DNA of 29,589 nucleotides from assembly GCA_027346925.1 (NCBI GenBank), contig DAIERH010000005.1, positions 1 through 29,589 on the forward strand, written 5' to 3'. Within the stretch, counting starts at the first letter, position 1; every line of letters starts with the position of its first letter. Below the pieces are notes generated by a model. It saw only the letters and a program-made list of their open reading frames with translations. It was not told the DNA's origin and did not search any database. Positions 16,036 through 23,869 of the stretch are shown piece after piece. This stretch comes from Geobacter sp. Its GTDB lineage: Bacteria > Desulfobacterota > Desulfuromonadia > Geobacterales > Pseudopelobacteraceae. The position numbers and the translations under genes are program-made.

Positions 16036-16222
16036 GCCAATTTTCGCGCCAATCGCCAAAAACCGGAGGCAAGACCGAAAAAGGCGCAAACCTCAGCGAT
16101 TGTCCGTTTGCACTCCCCTGTCACATGGGATAAACTTTGCCGCTCTCCCATTGCGTTGCCTCTCTGCCCTGCCCAGGGACAAGCGGCGAAACAGCACAGA
16201 CAACCGGAAAGGACATTGCCAC

Positions 16223-16651
16223 ATGAGCAGCGAATTCAGAGGAAACAGCCCCAAAGGCGGCTTCAGGGACACCATCGGCATGCGGGTCGTGGAGTTGGAC
16301 GATGGCCTGGCGGTGATGGAGTTGACCATCGGCCCGGAAACGCTCAACAGTCACGGGAGCCTGCACGGCGGGGCCATTGCCGCCATCATCGACAATACCG
16401 GCGGGCTGGCGGGGTGTTACTGTCACGAGACCAGGCAGATCCGCAAGGCGGTCACCCTGTCGCTGACCACCAGCTTCATCGGCCCTGCCCTGTCCGGCAC
16501 CATCCGGGCCATCGGCCGCAAACGTTCCCGCACCCGCAGGATATTCGTATCAACCGTGGAGGTGACCGACAAAAACGGCAACCTGATTGCCGTGGGAGAG
16601 GCGACCTATCGCTACGTCGGGGAAGAGCGGCATCAGCATGGGACGCCGTGA
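16223..16651 (+). CDS. PaaI-type hotdog-fold acyl-CoA thioesterase
   Basis: 142 aa, the only plus-strand gene. The family signature NSHGSLHGGAIAAIIDNTGG (about 38-57) includes the HGG loop and the catalytic-type Asp/Asn positions of PaaI/YbgC-like thioesterases. The central helix and VTLSLTTSFIGPA strand are also typical. The ORF can be extended to 16004, but that extension is out of character and begins inside the motif B operator. The ATG at 16223 has AAAGGA about 10 bp upstream. Likely hydrolyses stalled acyl- or aroyl-CoA esters to recover free CoA, a common accessory of anaerobic aromatic pathways. It is divergent from the U32-like gene and probably shares its regulator. Confidence 0.85.
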   Translation: MSSEFRGNSPKGGFRDTIGMRVVELDDGLAVMELTIGPETLNSHGSLHGGAIAAIIDNTGGLAGCYCHETRQIRKAVTLSLTTSFIGPALSGTIRAIGRKRSRTRRIFVSTVEVTDKNGNLIAVGEATYRYVGEERHQHGTP

Positions 16652-16865
16652 GGAATCGGGTTGATCAGGGAAGTGCGGGGCCTTCATCATCGAAACCCGG
16701 CGGGTGTCGAACCAATCGCGCTCATCATCGCTCCGAAAACATCAGTTCATTAAAACCATGCCTTCGGAGGTAGCAAATCCATCACCAAATGTCAAGCTAA
16801 CTATTTGAATTGCAAATCAAAAATATTCATTAAATTTCACACAACAATCAAGCCATTCCCCCTCT
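16652..16865. other. AT-rich convergent intergenic region
   Basis: This gap separates the thioesterase and radical SAM genes, which end toward each other. The half near 16740-16860 is clearly AT-rich against the window. It holds a weak repeat ATTTG-AATTG-CAAAT (16804-16818) but no GC-rich hairpin with a T-run, so a bidirectional terminator is not evident. No ORF or RNA gene was seen. Confidence 0.4.
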
Positions 16866-18497
16866 TCACCGCACAAACGACTCCATCGGCCGGTTCAGGA
16901 AGTAATCGTGTTTTTTCTTCAGGTCCATGAGGGCCCCTCCCCTCTCCTCCTCACCCAGCGCCATGATCCGGTTGACCTCGGCCACCACTTCCCGGTCCAG
17001 GGCCAACCTGGCGCTCTCGGCGATGGCCAGGCTGTCGTCGAAGACGCCGGACTTGTAGCGCTGCTCGATGGAAAACCTGATAGTCTCGAAGACAAGCTCC
17101 ACAATCGCCCTGTTGTCCAGAAGCCCGGTCTCGTAATTGAGCCACTGGTGCCATGCCGGAAGCGACAGGCCGGCGATGTACTCCTCCAGGTCCCTGTACA
17201 ACAGCCGGTAGCCGTGGCTTTCCGGGGCGTCGAAGGCCGGCGATCCGGGGTCCAGCACGATGGGGCCGACGATCGGGCCGCCCAGGGGGACGTTGACGGC
17301 GCCGCTGACCCTGGACTGGCGGTCCATTTCGGTCAGCCTCTCCCACAACTCCCAGGTCTCCTCTACCTCCCGGCGGCTCTCGCCCGCCAGCCCGACCGAG
17401 AAAAAGGTGGTGACCGGAAGGCCGTACTTGTGGCACAGCTCCACGGTCTTCAACAACTCGCCGTTGTCGTAGGGCCGCCCCAGCCTGCGACGCACCTCGT
17501 CCGAACCGGTATCGGGGCAGATGTGCATCACCACCTGGGGGCCGATGCGGGAGGCCAGCCTGATGAACTCCTCGTCGGCCGGCACCAACAGGTCCAGGGA
17601 CAGCCGCTCCACCCCGGCGCAGGCCTCGGGCAGCCCATCCAGCAACTCTCGCCAGTACTTCCTCCCCCCCATGCGGGGGTCCTGGTAGAGGCCGATGAAG
17701 GTCACCCCCTGGGCCGTGAGCTTTTTGATGTCCGAGAGAATTTTGGCCGGGCTGCGGAAGGCCGGCCGAGCCATGCCCATGTGGGTCGTGTAGCTGTACG
17801 CCGAACCGCCGCAGATGGCGCAGTTGTAGACGCAGCCGCGGCACACCGCCAGGCTCCAGCGGGGCATGGAGTTTTCGGGGAATACGGAGGTCTTGGGTTC
17901 CAGGAGGTCGAGGCGGGTGTATTCGAACTCGTCCAGGTCGGTGCTGGCCGGCATGAGGGGGGTGATACGGATTGCCCCTTCCTCGGTGCGGCAGGTCAGG
18001 TTGGGGGTGTCGCCCATGCGGCCGTCCCGCTCCCAGGCCTGCACCAGCCGCAGGAGCGCCTTCTCCCCCTCGGCCCGCACCACGGCGTCCACGAATGGGT
18101 AGTTGCGGATGATCTCCTCGTGGAAACGGGTGGCGGTCAGGCCGCCCATGACCACCAGGGAGTCGGGATGAAGGCTCTTGCAGAGCCGGGCCACCTCCAT
18201 GGCCCCCTGGGAATGCTGCTGGAAGTTGAGGCCAATGGCGAAGACCCCTGCCGAAAGACTTTTGAGGTGCTGTTCGGGGTCGAAGTCACGGCTCCCGATC
18301 ATGTGGTCGCACAGGTTGTCCACCATTACCCGAAAGCCGTGACGGTCCAGGTACTCGGCAATGCTGAGCATGCCGATGGGTACCTTGTTGAACTGGACCT
18401 GCTCCACCGATGCGCCCAGGGCGCCGGGAAAGAGTGGCTGGTCACGGAAGTCGAAGACCGCCGGGGGGTGTATGATGACGACATCATGGCTGCTCAT
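16866..18497 (-). CDS. B12-binding-domain radical SAM protein
   Basis: 543 aa. The N-terminal half (1-180) resembles the cobalamin-binding domain of radical SAM proteins: VVIIHPPA start, PIGMLSIAEYLDRHGF, IGLNFQQHSQGAMEVA, VVMGGLTATRF. It lacks a D-x-H-x2-G motif, as is usual for this class. The radical SAM cluster is C222-x3-C226-x2-C229 in RGCVYNCAICGGS, followed by the barrel (FIGLYQDPR, MHICPDTGSDEVRRRLGR). It is a helical-rich protein at the C-terminus. AAGGAG lies about 10 bp before the ATG. It is the last gene after the transhydroxylase pair and permease. Possible roles include methyl transfer or cofactor/substrate rearrangement; the family is too broad to name a reaction. Confidence 0.85.
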   Translation of the reverse strand: MSSHDVVIIHPPAVFDFRDQPLFPGALGASVEQVQFNKVPIGMLSIAEYLDRHGFRVMVDNLCDHMIGSRDFDPEQHLKSLSAGVFAIGLNFQQHSQGAMEVARLCKSLHPDSLVVMGGLTATRFHEEIIRNYPFVDAVVRAEGEKALLRLVQAWERDGRMGDTPNLTCRTEEGAIRITPLMPASTDLDEFEYTRLDLLEPKTSVFPENSMPRWSLAVCRGCVYNCAICGGSAYSYTTHMGMARPAFRSPAKILSDIKKLTAQGVTFIGLYQDPRMGGRKYWRELLDGLPEACAGVERLSLDLLVPADEEFIRLASRIGPQVVMHICPDTGSDEVRRRLGRPYDNGELLKTVELCHKYGLPVTTFFSVGLAGESRREVEETWELWERLTEMDRQSRVSGAVNVPLGGPIVGPIVLDPGSPAFDAPESHGYRLLYRDLEEYIAGLSLPAWHQWLNYETGLLDNRAIVELVFETIRFSIEQRYKSGVFDDSLAIAESARLALDREVVAEVNRIMALGEEERGGALMDLKKKHDYFLNRPMESFVR

Positions 18498-18562
18498 AGG
18501 ACTGGAACTCCTTGATACTTCCGTTAGGTATCCCCTGCACCGAACGCTGCGGCCGTCATCCC

Positions 18563-19315
18563 TTAGAAAAGCAGCTTGACCGCAGCGATGACCGTCACTA
18601 CCTGTACGAGGTTCACGAACAGCTTCTGGGGGATGTGCCTGACCGCGAGAATCCCCATCGCTGCTCCGGCCACGGTTGCCGGCAGGAGCCAGAGATTCAG
18701 CAGCAGCGAGTCATGGTGTATCAGGCCGAGATTCCAGCTGAACGGGACCTTGAAACAGTTGACGATGAAAAAGTACCATGCGCCGGTACCGATGAACTCC
18801 TGCTTCGGCAGGTCCATGGCAAGCAGATAGAGCATCATGATGGGACCGGCGGCATTGGCCATCATGGTCGCGATTCCGGCCGCAAGCCCCATGAAGAAGG
18901 CAAAGATCCCGTGACGGCGGGAAATGCCCCCCACCACCCCTTCGCCGGAGTGTTCACGCCATTTTGAAAGCACCAGCATGGCGAGAATCAGGGCGCCGAT
19001 GAGAGGGCGCAACTCGCCGTCGGTCACGACGGAAAGGAGCCAGTACCCGATGAGGATACCGGCGAACCCAAAGGGAAGGAGGCGCAACAGATGTGACCAC
19101 CGGGCGTGCCGGCGGTAGTAAGCCACGGCAAAGAGGTCGCCGGCAATCAGCATGGGGAGAATGATCCCCGTGGACGCTTTCGCCGGCAGCACCAGGGCCG
19201 CCAGGGGGATCGACAGCACGGCCACCCCCGGCAGGCCGGTCTTGGAAAACCCGATGACCAGCGCCGCCAGCATGAGAACGGCCCAGTCGGTTATGCCCTG
19301 GAGGGGAAGGGTCAT
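18563..19315 (-). CDS. TauE/SafE-family membrane permease
   Basis: 250 aa, nearly all hydrophobic, about 7-8 transmembrane segments. The first repeat carries the family hallmark ALVIGFSKTGLPGVAVL (about 19-35) and the second repeat MGLAAGIATMMANAAGPIMMLYL (about 140-162). The ORF extends to a GTG at 19366 with no ribosome site; the ATG at 19315 (GGGAG 11 bp upstream, weak) begins right before the first membrane helix and is preferred. TauE/SafE proteins move sulfite, sulfoacetate or other organic anions, usually out of the cell. Located 66 bp before the radical SAM gene and after a strong hairpin that follows the transhydroxylase beta gene. Substrate not predictable. Confidence 0.85.
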   Translation of the reverse strand: MTLPLQGITDWAVLMLAALVIGFSKTGLPGVAVLSIPLAALVLPAKASTGIILPMLIAGDLFAVAYYRRHARWSHLLRLLPFGFAGILIGYWLLSVVTDGELRPLIGALILAMLVLSKWREHSGEGVVGGISRRHGIFAFFMGLAAGIATMMANAAGPIMMLYLLAMDLPKQEFIGTGAWYFFIVNCFKVPFSWNLGLIHHDSLLLNLWLLPATVAGAAMGILAVRHIPQKLFVNLVQVVTVIAAVKLLF

Positions 19316-19401
19316 GGATATCGTCGCTCCCGGTGGCCGCGGTGACCCGGTGGCCACAGGGAACACTCGGGGTTCACGGAGGAAAAAACAAACCGGCGGA
19401 G

Positions 19402-19430
19402 GGAAACCGGGGCGCTCGGCCCCGGTTTCC
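19402..19430 (-). terminator. Strong hairpin after the second transhydroxylase beta gene
   Basis: Perfect 11-bp arms GGAAACCGGGG and CCCCGGTTTCC around a 7-base loop, starting 20 bp after the beta-subunit stop. On the minus strand the T-rich TTTGTTTTTT comes about 12 bp after the stem rather than directly, so this may be a partial terminator or mRNA-stabilising element. It would lower expression of the permease and radical SAM genes relative to the enzyme pair. Confidence 0.6.
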
Positions 19431-19450
19431 GTACGGCTTCACACGGCAGA

Positions 19451-20263
19451 CTACAACAGCCTCATGGGGATGTCACCCAGGTTGACGTCGCTGCTGGCAT
19501 CGAAGGGCTCGATGGTTTTCCTGGCCCCGCCCTTTTCGATGGTCAGCGAACAGAAGAACTCCCCCTCCGGCACCTCCCGGAACCAGAAGTCCCCGAAGTT
19601 GTCGGTTTCCACGGAAAAACTCCGGTCGCTGTACTTGTCCTTCAGGGTGCAGGTGGCGCCGATCACGACCTCCTTCTCCACCGGGTCGTAGACCGTGCCG
19701 GCCACGAATTTTTTCGGCCGATTCAGGTAGTAGACCCGCCCCTTGCAGCTGTCGGATTTGTATTCGGCCTTGGCGATCTGCTCCTGGAAGTCTGCCTCCT
19801 CGCCGAACTTCATGGCCCCGGTGGGGCAGTTGTCGACGCAGCGGGGCACGTCCCAGCCGTCGTCCAGCAGGTGGGCGCAGCCGGTGCACTTCTGGGCCAG
19901 GTTGAGGTCCTCGTTGAAATAGATCGCGTCGTGCAGGCAGTAGTCGGCGCACAGCTTGCAACCGGTGCATTTGAGCGGGTCGATGACCACCAGGCCGTCC
20001 TCGCGGCGATAGATCGCCTCGGACTTGCAGACGTTCAGGCACTCGGGGTTGTCGCAGTGCAGGCACATCCCGGGTTCGTAGGATATCTTGACCTTGGGCA
20101 CGGTGCCCCTGACGGTTTCCCGGACCTTGATCCAGAACTGGCCGGTGTCCGGCTGGGGCTTGGCATAGGGGGTCCAGTCGTTGGCCACATGCTCGTCCTT
20201 GCAGGCGATCTGGCAGCAATAGCAGCCGTTGCAGCGGGAAAGATCAACGATAAATGCTTTCAT
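19451..20263 (-). CDS. Transhydroxylase-type beta subunit, four-cluster ferredoxin with Cna-B-like tail
   Basis: 270 aa, near the usual 274 of transhydroxylase TthS. Sixteen Cys in four complete groups: C11/14/17/21, C67/70/75/79, C99/102/105/109, C126/129/142/146, so four 4Fe-4S clusters, one more than the paralog at 1-794. From about residue 185 a Cna-B/carboxypeptidase-regulatory-like domain follows (FVAGTVYDPVEKEVVIGATC, then TDNFGDFWFREVPEGEFF). Its ATG overlaps the alpha stop (ATGA), and GGAGG precedes it, giving coupled translation and 1:1 subunits. No signal peptide, so cytoplasmic. It carries electrons between the Mo site and an unknown partner. A full complement of clusters suggests net redox chemistry rather than redox-neutral transhydroxylation; that is inference. 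Confidence 0.9.
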   Translation of the reverse strand: MKAFIVDLSRCNGCYCCQIACKDEHVANDWTPYAKPQPDTGQFWIKVRETVRGTVPKVKISYEPGMCLHCDNPECLNVCKSEAIYRREDGLVVIDPLKCTGCKLCADYCLHDAIYFNEDLNLAQKCTGCAHLLDDGWDVPRCVDNCPTGAMKFGEEADFQEQIAKAEYKSDSCKGRVYYLNRPKKFVAGTVYDPVEKEVVIGATCTLKDKYSDRSFSVETDNFGDFWFREVPEGEFFCSLTIEKGGARKTIEPFDASSDVNLGDIPMRLL

Positions 20264-22875
20264 TTCACACCCTCCTTGACGACCCAGGCATCGAAGCGCA
20301 GTCCCGCGCCTGAATCATAGGTTCTCTCGAATGCCGCGGGGTTCTCTCTTCTCCATTCCTCCCACTCCTGGGCCGTGACCCTGCCGACCTGCACCAGGTA
20401 GCCGCTGGTCGCCTGGCCGACCGCGTTCTTGGAGGTGACGCCGTCGGGCGAGATGGTATTGATGGCGCCGCCCCGGTCAACCTTGCCGGGGATGATGGGG
20501 TCGATCCTGGCCCCGTGGTCGATGTAGGCCACGCCCGGACGCAGCCGCTCGGTCACGTAGGCGCCCCCCAGGACGATGCCGCGCTCGTTGAAGATCTTGA
20601 TGATGTCCCCGGATTTGATGCCCCGCTTCTCCGCCTCCGAGGTGTGGAGCCAGATCGGCTCGTACTTGTAGCCGTCGTGGCCGGTGATCTTCATGGTCGG
20701 GGCCTCGCGGGTCCAGGTGATGTCGTCGCACTGGGAATGTACCCGCCACCGGCCATGGTTGGACATCAGCAGCAGCGGATAATCCTTGGTGCGCGGGCTT
20801 GACAGGCGCTCGTCGTGCATCTCGCTCTTCTCGATCCATTGCGGGCTGGGTGGCCGTTCCTTGTCGTCCGGGAAGTGTTTGGCCAGACGCTCCGAGTAGA
20901 ACTCAAGTTTCCTCGATGGGGTCCCGAGGGGGCTTTTTTCCGGATTTTCCGCAAACCGGCTGAATCCCGCGGGATCGCTCTCCCAGTCCTCGGCGGCCGA
21001 ATAGAGGTAGTATCCCTTCTCCTTGAACTCCTCCCAGGTGGTCAGCTTGTCCAGATTCATGTATTCGAAGACCTTCCTCTGGATCTCCTCGGTGGTTGCG
21101 CCCTCCGATACCTGCTCGCCGTACCCCAGCTTCTTGGCGACCTCAAGCACGATCTCGAAGTCGCTCTTGGACTCGCCCACCGGCTCGACCGCCTTGTGGC
21201 AGAGCATGACGTCGGCGAACTGCCCCCCCTGCCGGATGTTGGTGACGATGTCCTCGACCTCCATATGGGTGTTGGCGGGCAGGATGATGTCGGAGAACAG
21301 GCAGTCGTTCTCCAGCCAGGGGTGCTGGGCCAGGATGCATTCCACCTCTGGGCTGCGCAGCGCCTCCTCGGTCTCGTTGCCGCCGTTCCAGCAGGTGGTG
21401 CGGCAGGGGGTGTCGGTCCAGATCATGCGGATACGGGAGCCGTCTTTTGTCGGGAGCGGGAACTCGTGCTCCTTGAACTGGGAGACTACCGAGGCCTCGA
21501 TGGCGCCGGTGCCCATGAACTTGAGCGGTTCCTCGGACTTGAGCGCCTTGTGCACCAGGGTCTTGGGGATAACCGACTCCTGCCAGTTAGCGACCGACGA
21601 GAGGACCGGCAGGGCCAGGCGCTCCATGATCTCCGGGTTCCAGAAGGAGGTGCCGGTGAGCCCTTCCATGCGGGGCATGCCGAAGTAGGAAAGCTGGTGC
21701 TGATGGACCCCGGGCTTGCCGAGCCCCTGCATGCCGAGCAGGCAGACCTCCAACCGCGCCGGCTCATGGGACCAGGGGCCGCGGATGTAGCCGCCGCCGA
21801 AGTAGTGGGCGATGGAGGTCACCTTGCGGGCGAACTCCCTGGCCAGGGCCTTGATGGTCCACTCGGCCACCCCGCACTTGGTGGAGGCCCACTCAGGGGT
21901 CTTGGGAACGCCGTCCTCCTTGCCGAGTACGTAGTCGCAGAACTTGTCGAAACCGGTGACATGTGTCTCCACGTACTCCTTGTCGTAGGTCCCCTCGACA
22001 ATCCAGAGATAGGCGATGGCCAACTGCAACGCGGCATCGGTGTTGGGCAGGACCGGGATCCACTTGTCCGCATGGATCGCGGCGCCGTAGTTCAGGTCAG
22101 GACAGATGTAGACCTGTTTGATGCCGATATCCTTCCAGAAATACATCAGGCTGCTGCAGAACTGGCCGGTGAACCCCCAGGGGGTGGTTTCCGGGTCGCA
22201 GCCCCAGAAGAGGACCATCTCGGAGTGGTCGGTGGAGTCCTTGACGATGTTGTGGGCAGGCCAGTACATCCCCTGCACCCCCTGCCCCCAGACGTGCTTG
22301 GCCCCCCAGTACCACCCCTCCCAGCTGTCCGCGTTTCTGACCTGCAGGGTGAAGCCCCCCATGTGGTCCAGCAGAATGCCCGGCTGGCCATGGGGGGTGT
22401 TGATGGTCTTGCACTCGCCGTGGCCGTCACCCTGCATCAGGATGGCGTTGACGCCGTACTTGGCATGGATGCGCCTGATCTCGTTGGCGATGATGGTGGT
22501 CACCTCGTCCCAGGAGATCCTCCGGTACTTGCTCTTGCCGCGGTTTTGCGGGTTGCGCTCGCCGTTTGGGTCCCAATCGACCCTGATCAGCGGGTACTTG
22601 ATGCGGTTGGGCGAGTAGACCCGCTTCTTGTAGGCCAGGGAGAAGGGGGACGGCATGGACTTCCAGGTCGGCTCCAGGACCTTGCCGTCCTTCTCGAACT
22701 TCCAGGTCCTGATCTTCTCCCGCTCGTACTTGTAGTCGAAGCGGAACGGCCTGACCCTGAGTATCTTGCCGTCCTTGACATCGACCATCCCCTCCGCGCC
22801 CCCGCCGTAAAAGCCTCCCAGCCCGAGGGATCTGAAAACCGTCTTGTCGCCCCGCGTGTCTTTTGAATTTCCCAT
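20260..22875 (-). CDS. Molybdopterin oxidoreductase, transhydroxylase/hydroxylase/dehydroxylase-like alpha subunit (second copy)
   Basis: 871 aa, nearly the length of Pelobacter TthL. There is no Fe-S motif or Tat signal. Landmarks: RVDWDPNGERNPQNRG (98-113), H152 in GDGHGE, D183-S184 in NADSWEGW (proposed Mo-ligating Ser, as Ser175 in TthL), FWGCDPETTPWGF (223-235), LGMQGLGKPGVHQHQLSYFG (380-399) and the C-terminal MGD-binding barrel (EAEKRGIKSGDIIKIFNERG). Start 22875 has a perfect AAGGAGGT 8 bp upstream, suggesting strong translation. It leads an operon with its beta subunit and is preceded by a motif A promoter and an IclR gene. Compared with the 862-aa paralog the active-site loops differ, so the two probably act on different substrates. 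Confidence 0.88.
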   Translation of the reverse strand: MGNSKDTRGDKTVFRSLGLGGFYGGGAEGMVDVKDGKILRVRPFRFDYKYEREKIRTWKFEKDGKVLEPTWKSMPSPFSLAYKKRVYSPNRIKYPLIRVDWDPNGERNPQNRGKSKYRRISWDEVTTIIANEIRRIHAKYGVNAILMQGDGHGECKTINTPHGQPGILLDHMGGFTLQVRNADSWEGWYWGAKHVWGQGVQGMYWPAHNIVKDSTDHSEMVLFWGCDPETTPWGFTGQFCSSLMYFWKDIGIKQVYICPDLNYGAAIHADKWIPVLPNTDAALQLAIAYLWIVEGTYDKEYVETHVTGFDKFCDYVLGKEDGVPKTPEWASTKCGVAEWTIKALAREFARKVTSIAHYFGGGYIRGPWSHEPARLEVCLLGMQGLGKPGVHQHQLSYFGMPRMEGLTGTSFWNPEIMERLALPVLSSVANWQESVIPKTLVHKALKSEEPLKFMGTGAIEASVVSQFKEHEFPLPTKDGSRIRMIWTDTPCRTTCWNGGNETEEALRSPEVECILAQHPWLENDCLFSDIILPANTHMEVEDIVTNIRQGGQFADVMLCHKAVEPVGESKSDFEIVLEVAKKLGYGEQVSEGATTEEIQRKVFEYMNLDKLTTWEEFKEKGYYLYSAAEDWESDPAGFSRFAENPEKSPLGTPSRKLEFYSERLAKHFPDDKERPPSPQWIEKSEMHDERLSSPRTKDYPLLLMSNHGRWRVHSQCDDITWTREAPTMKITGHDGYKYEPIWLHTSEAEKRGIKSGDIIKIFNERGIVLGGAYVTERLRPGVAYIDHGARIDPIIPGKVDRGGAINTISPDGVTSKNAVGQATSGYLVQVGRVTAQEWEEWRRENPAAFERTYDSGAGLRFDAWVVKEGVK

Positions 22876-22943
22876 ATGTCGGACCTCCTTCCGATTGGTT
22901 GTTGGTTGGTGAAATCAGCCGCCCAGCCGATGTTGCATAAAAT

Positions 22944-22968
22944 ATTACATGTAATTATCGGATGTACA
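22944..22968 (-). promoter_or_regulatory. Motif A promoter/operator for the second transhydroxylase operon
   Basis: Palindrome ATTACATGTAAT (22944-22955), identical to the 12 bp at 14027-14038. A -35-like TGTACA (22968-22963) sits 7 bp upstream, and a possible -10 TATTTT (22944-22939) lies at an 18-bp spacer. It is 69-80 bp before the alpha start codon, within the 124-bp gap after the IclR gene. Confidence 0.55.
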
Positions 22969-22999
22969 GTTTGCCCGCCGCGACAGCCGGTACGGGCAA

Positions 23000-23758
23000 T
23001 CAGGTGGTATAGTAGCCCATCTCCCTGGATATCTCGGCAGCGGTGCACAACAGGTCGTCCGCCAGCCTTTCCGTCTGCTTGTCTTCCGTGATCGCCGGGG
23101 TGGCCGAGAGGCTGACGGCCCCGGCCAGCCTCCGGTTCCTGCCGAATATGGGTGCGCCCAGGGCCACCAGGCCGGGGATCATCTCCTCCCGCGACACCGC
23201 GTAGCCGTGCTCGCGGATCCACTCCATTTCCCTGAGCAGTTGGTCGGTGCTTACGATCGTCGTACGCGTGTGGCGTGCCAGTTCGACGGTCTGAAGGTAC
23301 GCCTGAAACCGATCCGGCTCCAGATAGGCCAGGAGGGCCTTCCCGAGGCCGGAGCAGTAGGCGGGTATGCGGGGACCGATCTGGTGAGAGAGCGAGTCCT
23401 CGGATTGCGGCAGCGCCAGCAGGGTGACGAGCACCGAGCCTGCATCCCAGATGCCGACCCGGGCGGTCAGGCCGGTTTTGCTGGCCAGTCCGTGGACCCG
23501 GCGGGAGGACTTGGCATTGATTTCCAGGCTCCCCATGTAGACCATGCCCAGCTCGAACAGCTTGGAGCCGACGCTGTACTTGAGCGTATCGGGATCCTGC
23601 TGCAGAAACCCCTGCTTCTCCAGGGTGGTCACCAAGCCCCAGGTCGTGGCCTTGTTCAGGCCAAGGGTCGCGGCGATCTGCGTGACCCCCAGCGCGGTCT
23701 GGGACGAGGAGAACAGGGAGATGATGTCGGTGGCCCGTTTTACGGATTGAATGGTCAT
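23000..23758 (-). CDS. IclR-family transcriptional regulator
   Basis: 252 aa, standard for IclR. The N-terminal winged helix-turn-helix includes VKRATDIISLFSSSQTALG and TQIAATLGLNKATTWGLVTTL (about 6-46). The effector domain (about 75-250) has LLALPQSEDSLSHQIGPRIPAYCSGLGKALLA, YAVSREEMIPGLVALGAPIF and AGAVSLSATPAITED, all family hallmarks. IclR proteins commonly control aromatic and organic-acid catabolism by binding a small-molecule inducer. It has its own promoter and a palindrome upstream, and it is followed by the second transhydroxylase operon on the same strand. It may regulate that operon and could compete with the GntR protein as the motif A binder. Confidence 0.92.
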   Translation of the reverse strand: MTIQSVKRATDIISLFSSSQTALGVTQIAATLGLNKATTWGLVTTLEKQGFLQQDPDTLKYSVGSKLFELGMVYMGSLEINAKSSRRVHGLASKTGLTARVGIWDAGSVLVTLLALPQSEDSLSHQIGPRIPAYCSGLGKALLAYLEPDRFQAYLQTVELARHTRTTIVSTDQLLREMEWIREHGYAVSREEMIPGLVALGAPIFGRNRRLAGAVSLSATPAITEDKQTERLADDLLCTAAEISREMGYYTT

Positions 23759-23801
23759 GTGTTTGGCATTCTCGTACCAGGTATTATAATATCATATACA
23801 C

Positions 23802-23830
23802 AGATTAAGCGGAAAGCTTCCGCATGTCAA
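23802..23830 (-). promoter_or_regulatory. IclR gene promoter with internal palindrome
   Basis: -35 TTGACA (23830-23825), exactly 17 bp, then -10 TAATCT (23807-23802). The spacer is almost filled by the inverted repeat GCGGAA-AGC-TTCCGC (23809-23823), a plausible autoregulatory operator. A further TATAAT (23788-23783) lies downstream and could be an alternative -10. Confidence 0.6.
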
Positions 23831-23850
23831 CAAAAATGACGGCATGGCCG
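23831..23850 (-). terminator. Possible weak terminator of the dsr-aminotransferase operon
   Basis: On the minus strand a short stem CGGC-CAT-GCCG is followed by TCATTTTTG, about 20 bp after the aminotransferase stop. The stem is only 4 bp with a 3-base loop, so stability is doubtful. It is the only terminator-like element in this gap. Confidence 0.3.
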
Positions 23851-23869
23851 GACACTTTTTCAGGCAGGC

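Noticed and set aside
16004..16222. 73-residue N-terminal extension of the thioesterase
   Set aside because: It begins in the operator, is Arg/Pro-rich, and hotdog thioesterases of this class begin near the ATG at 16223.
16804..16818. Terminator at ATTTG-AATTG-CAAAT
   Set aside because: Five AT-rich pairs only, with no following T-run; too weak to call.
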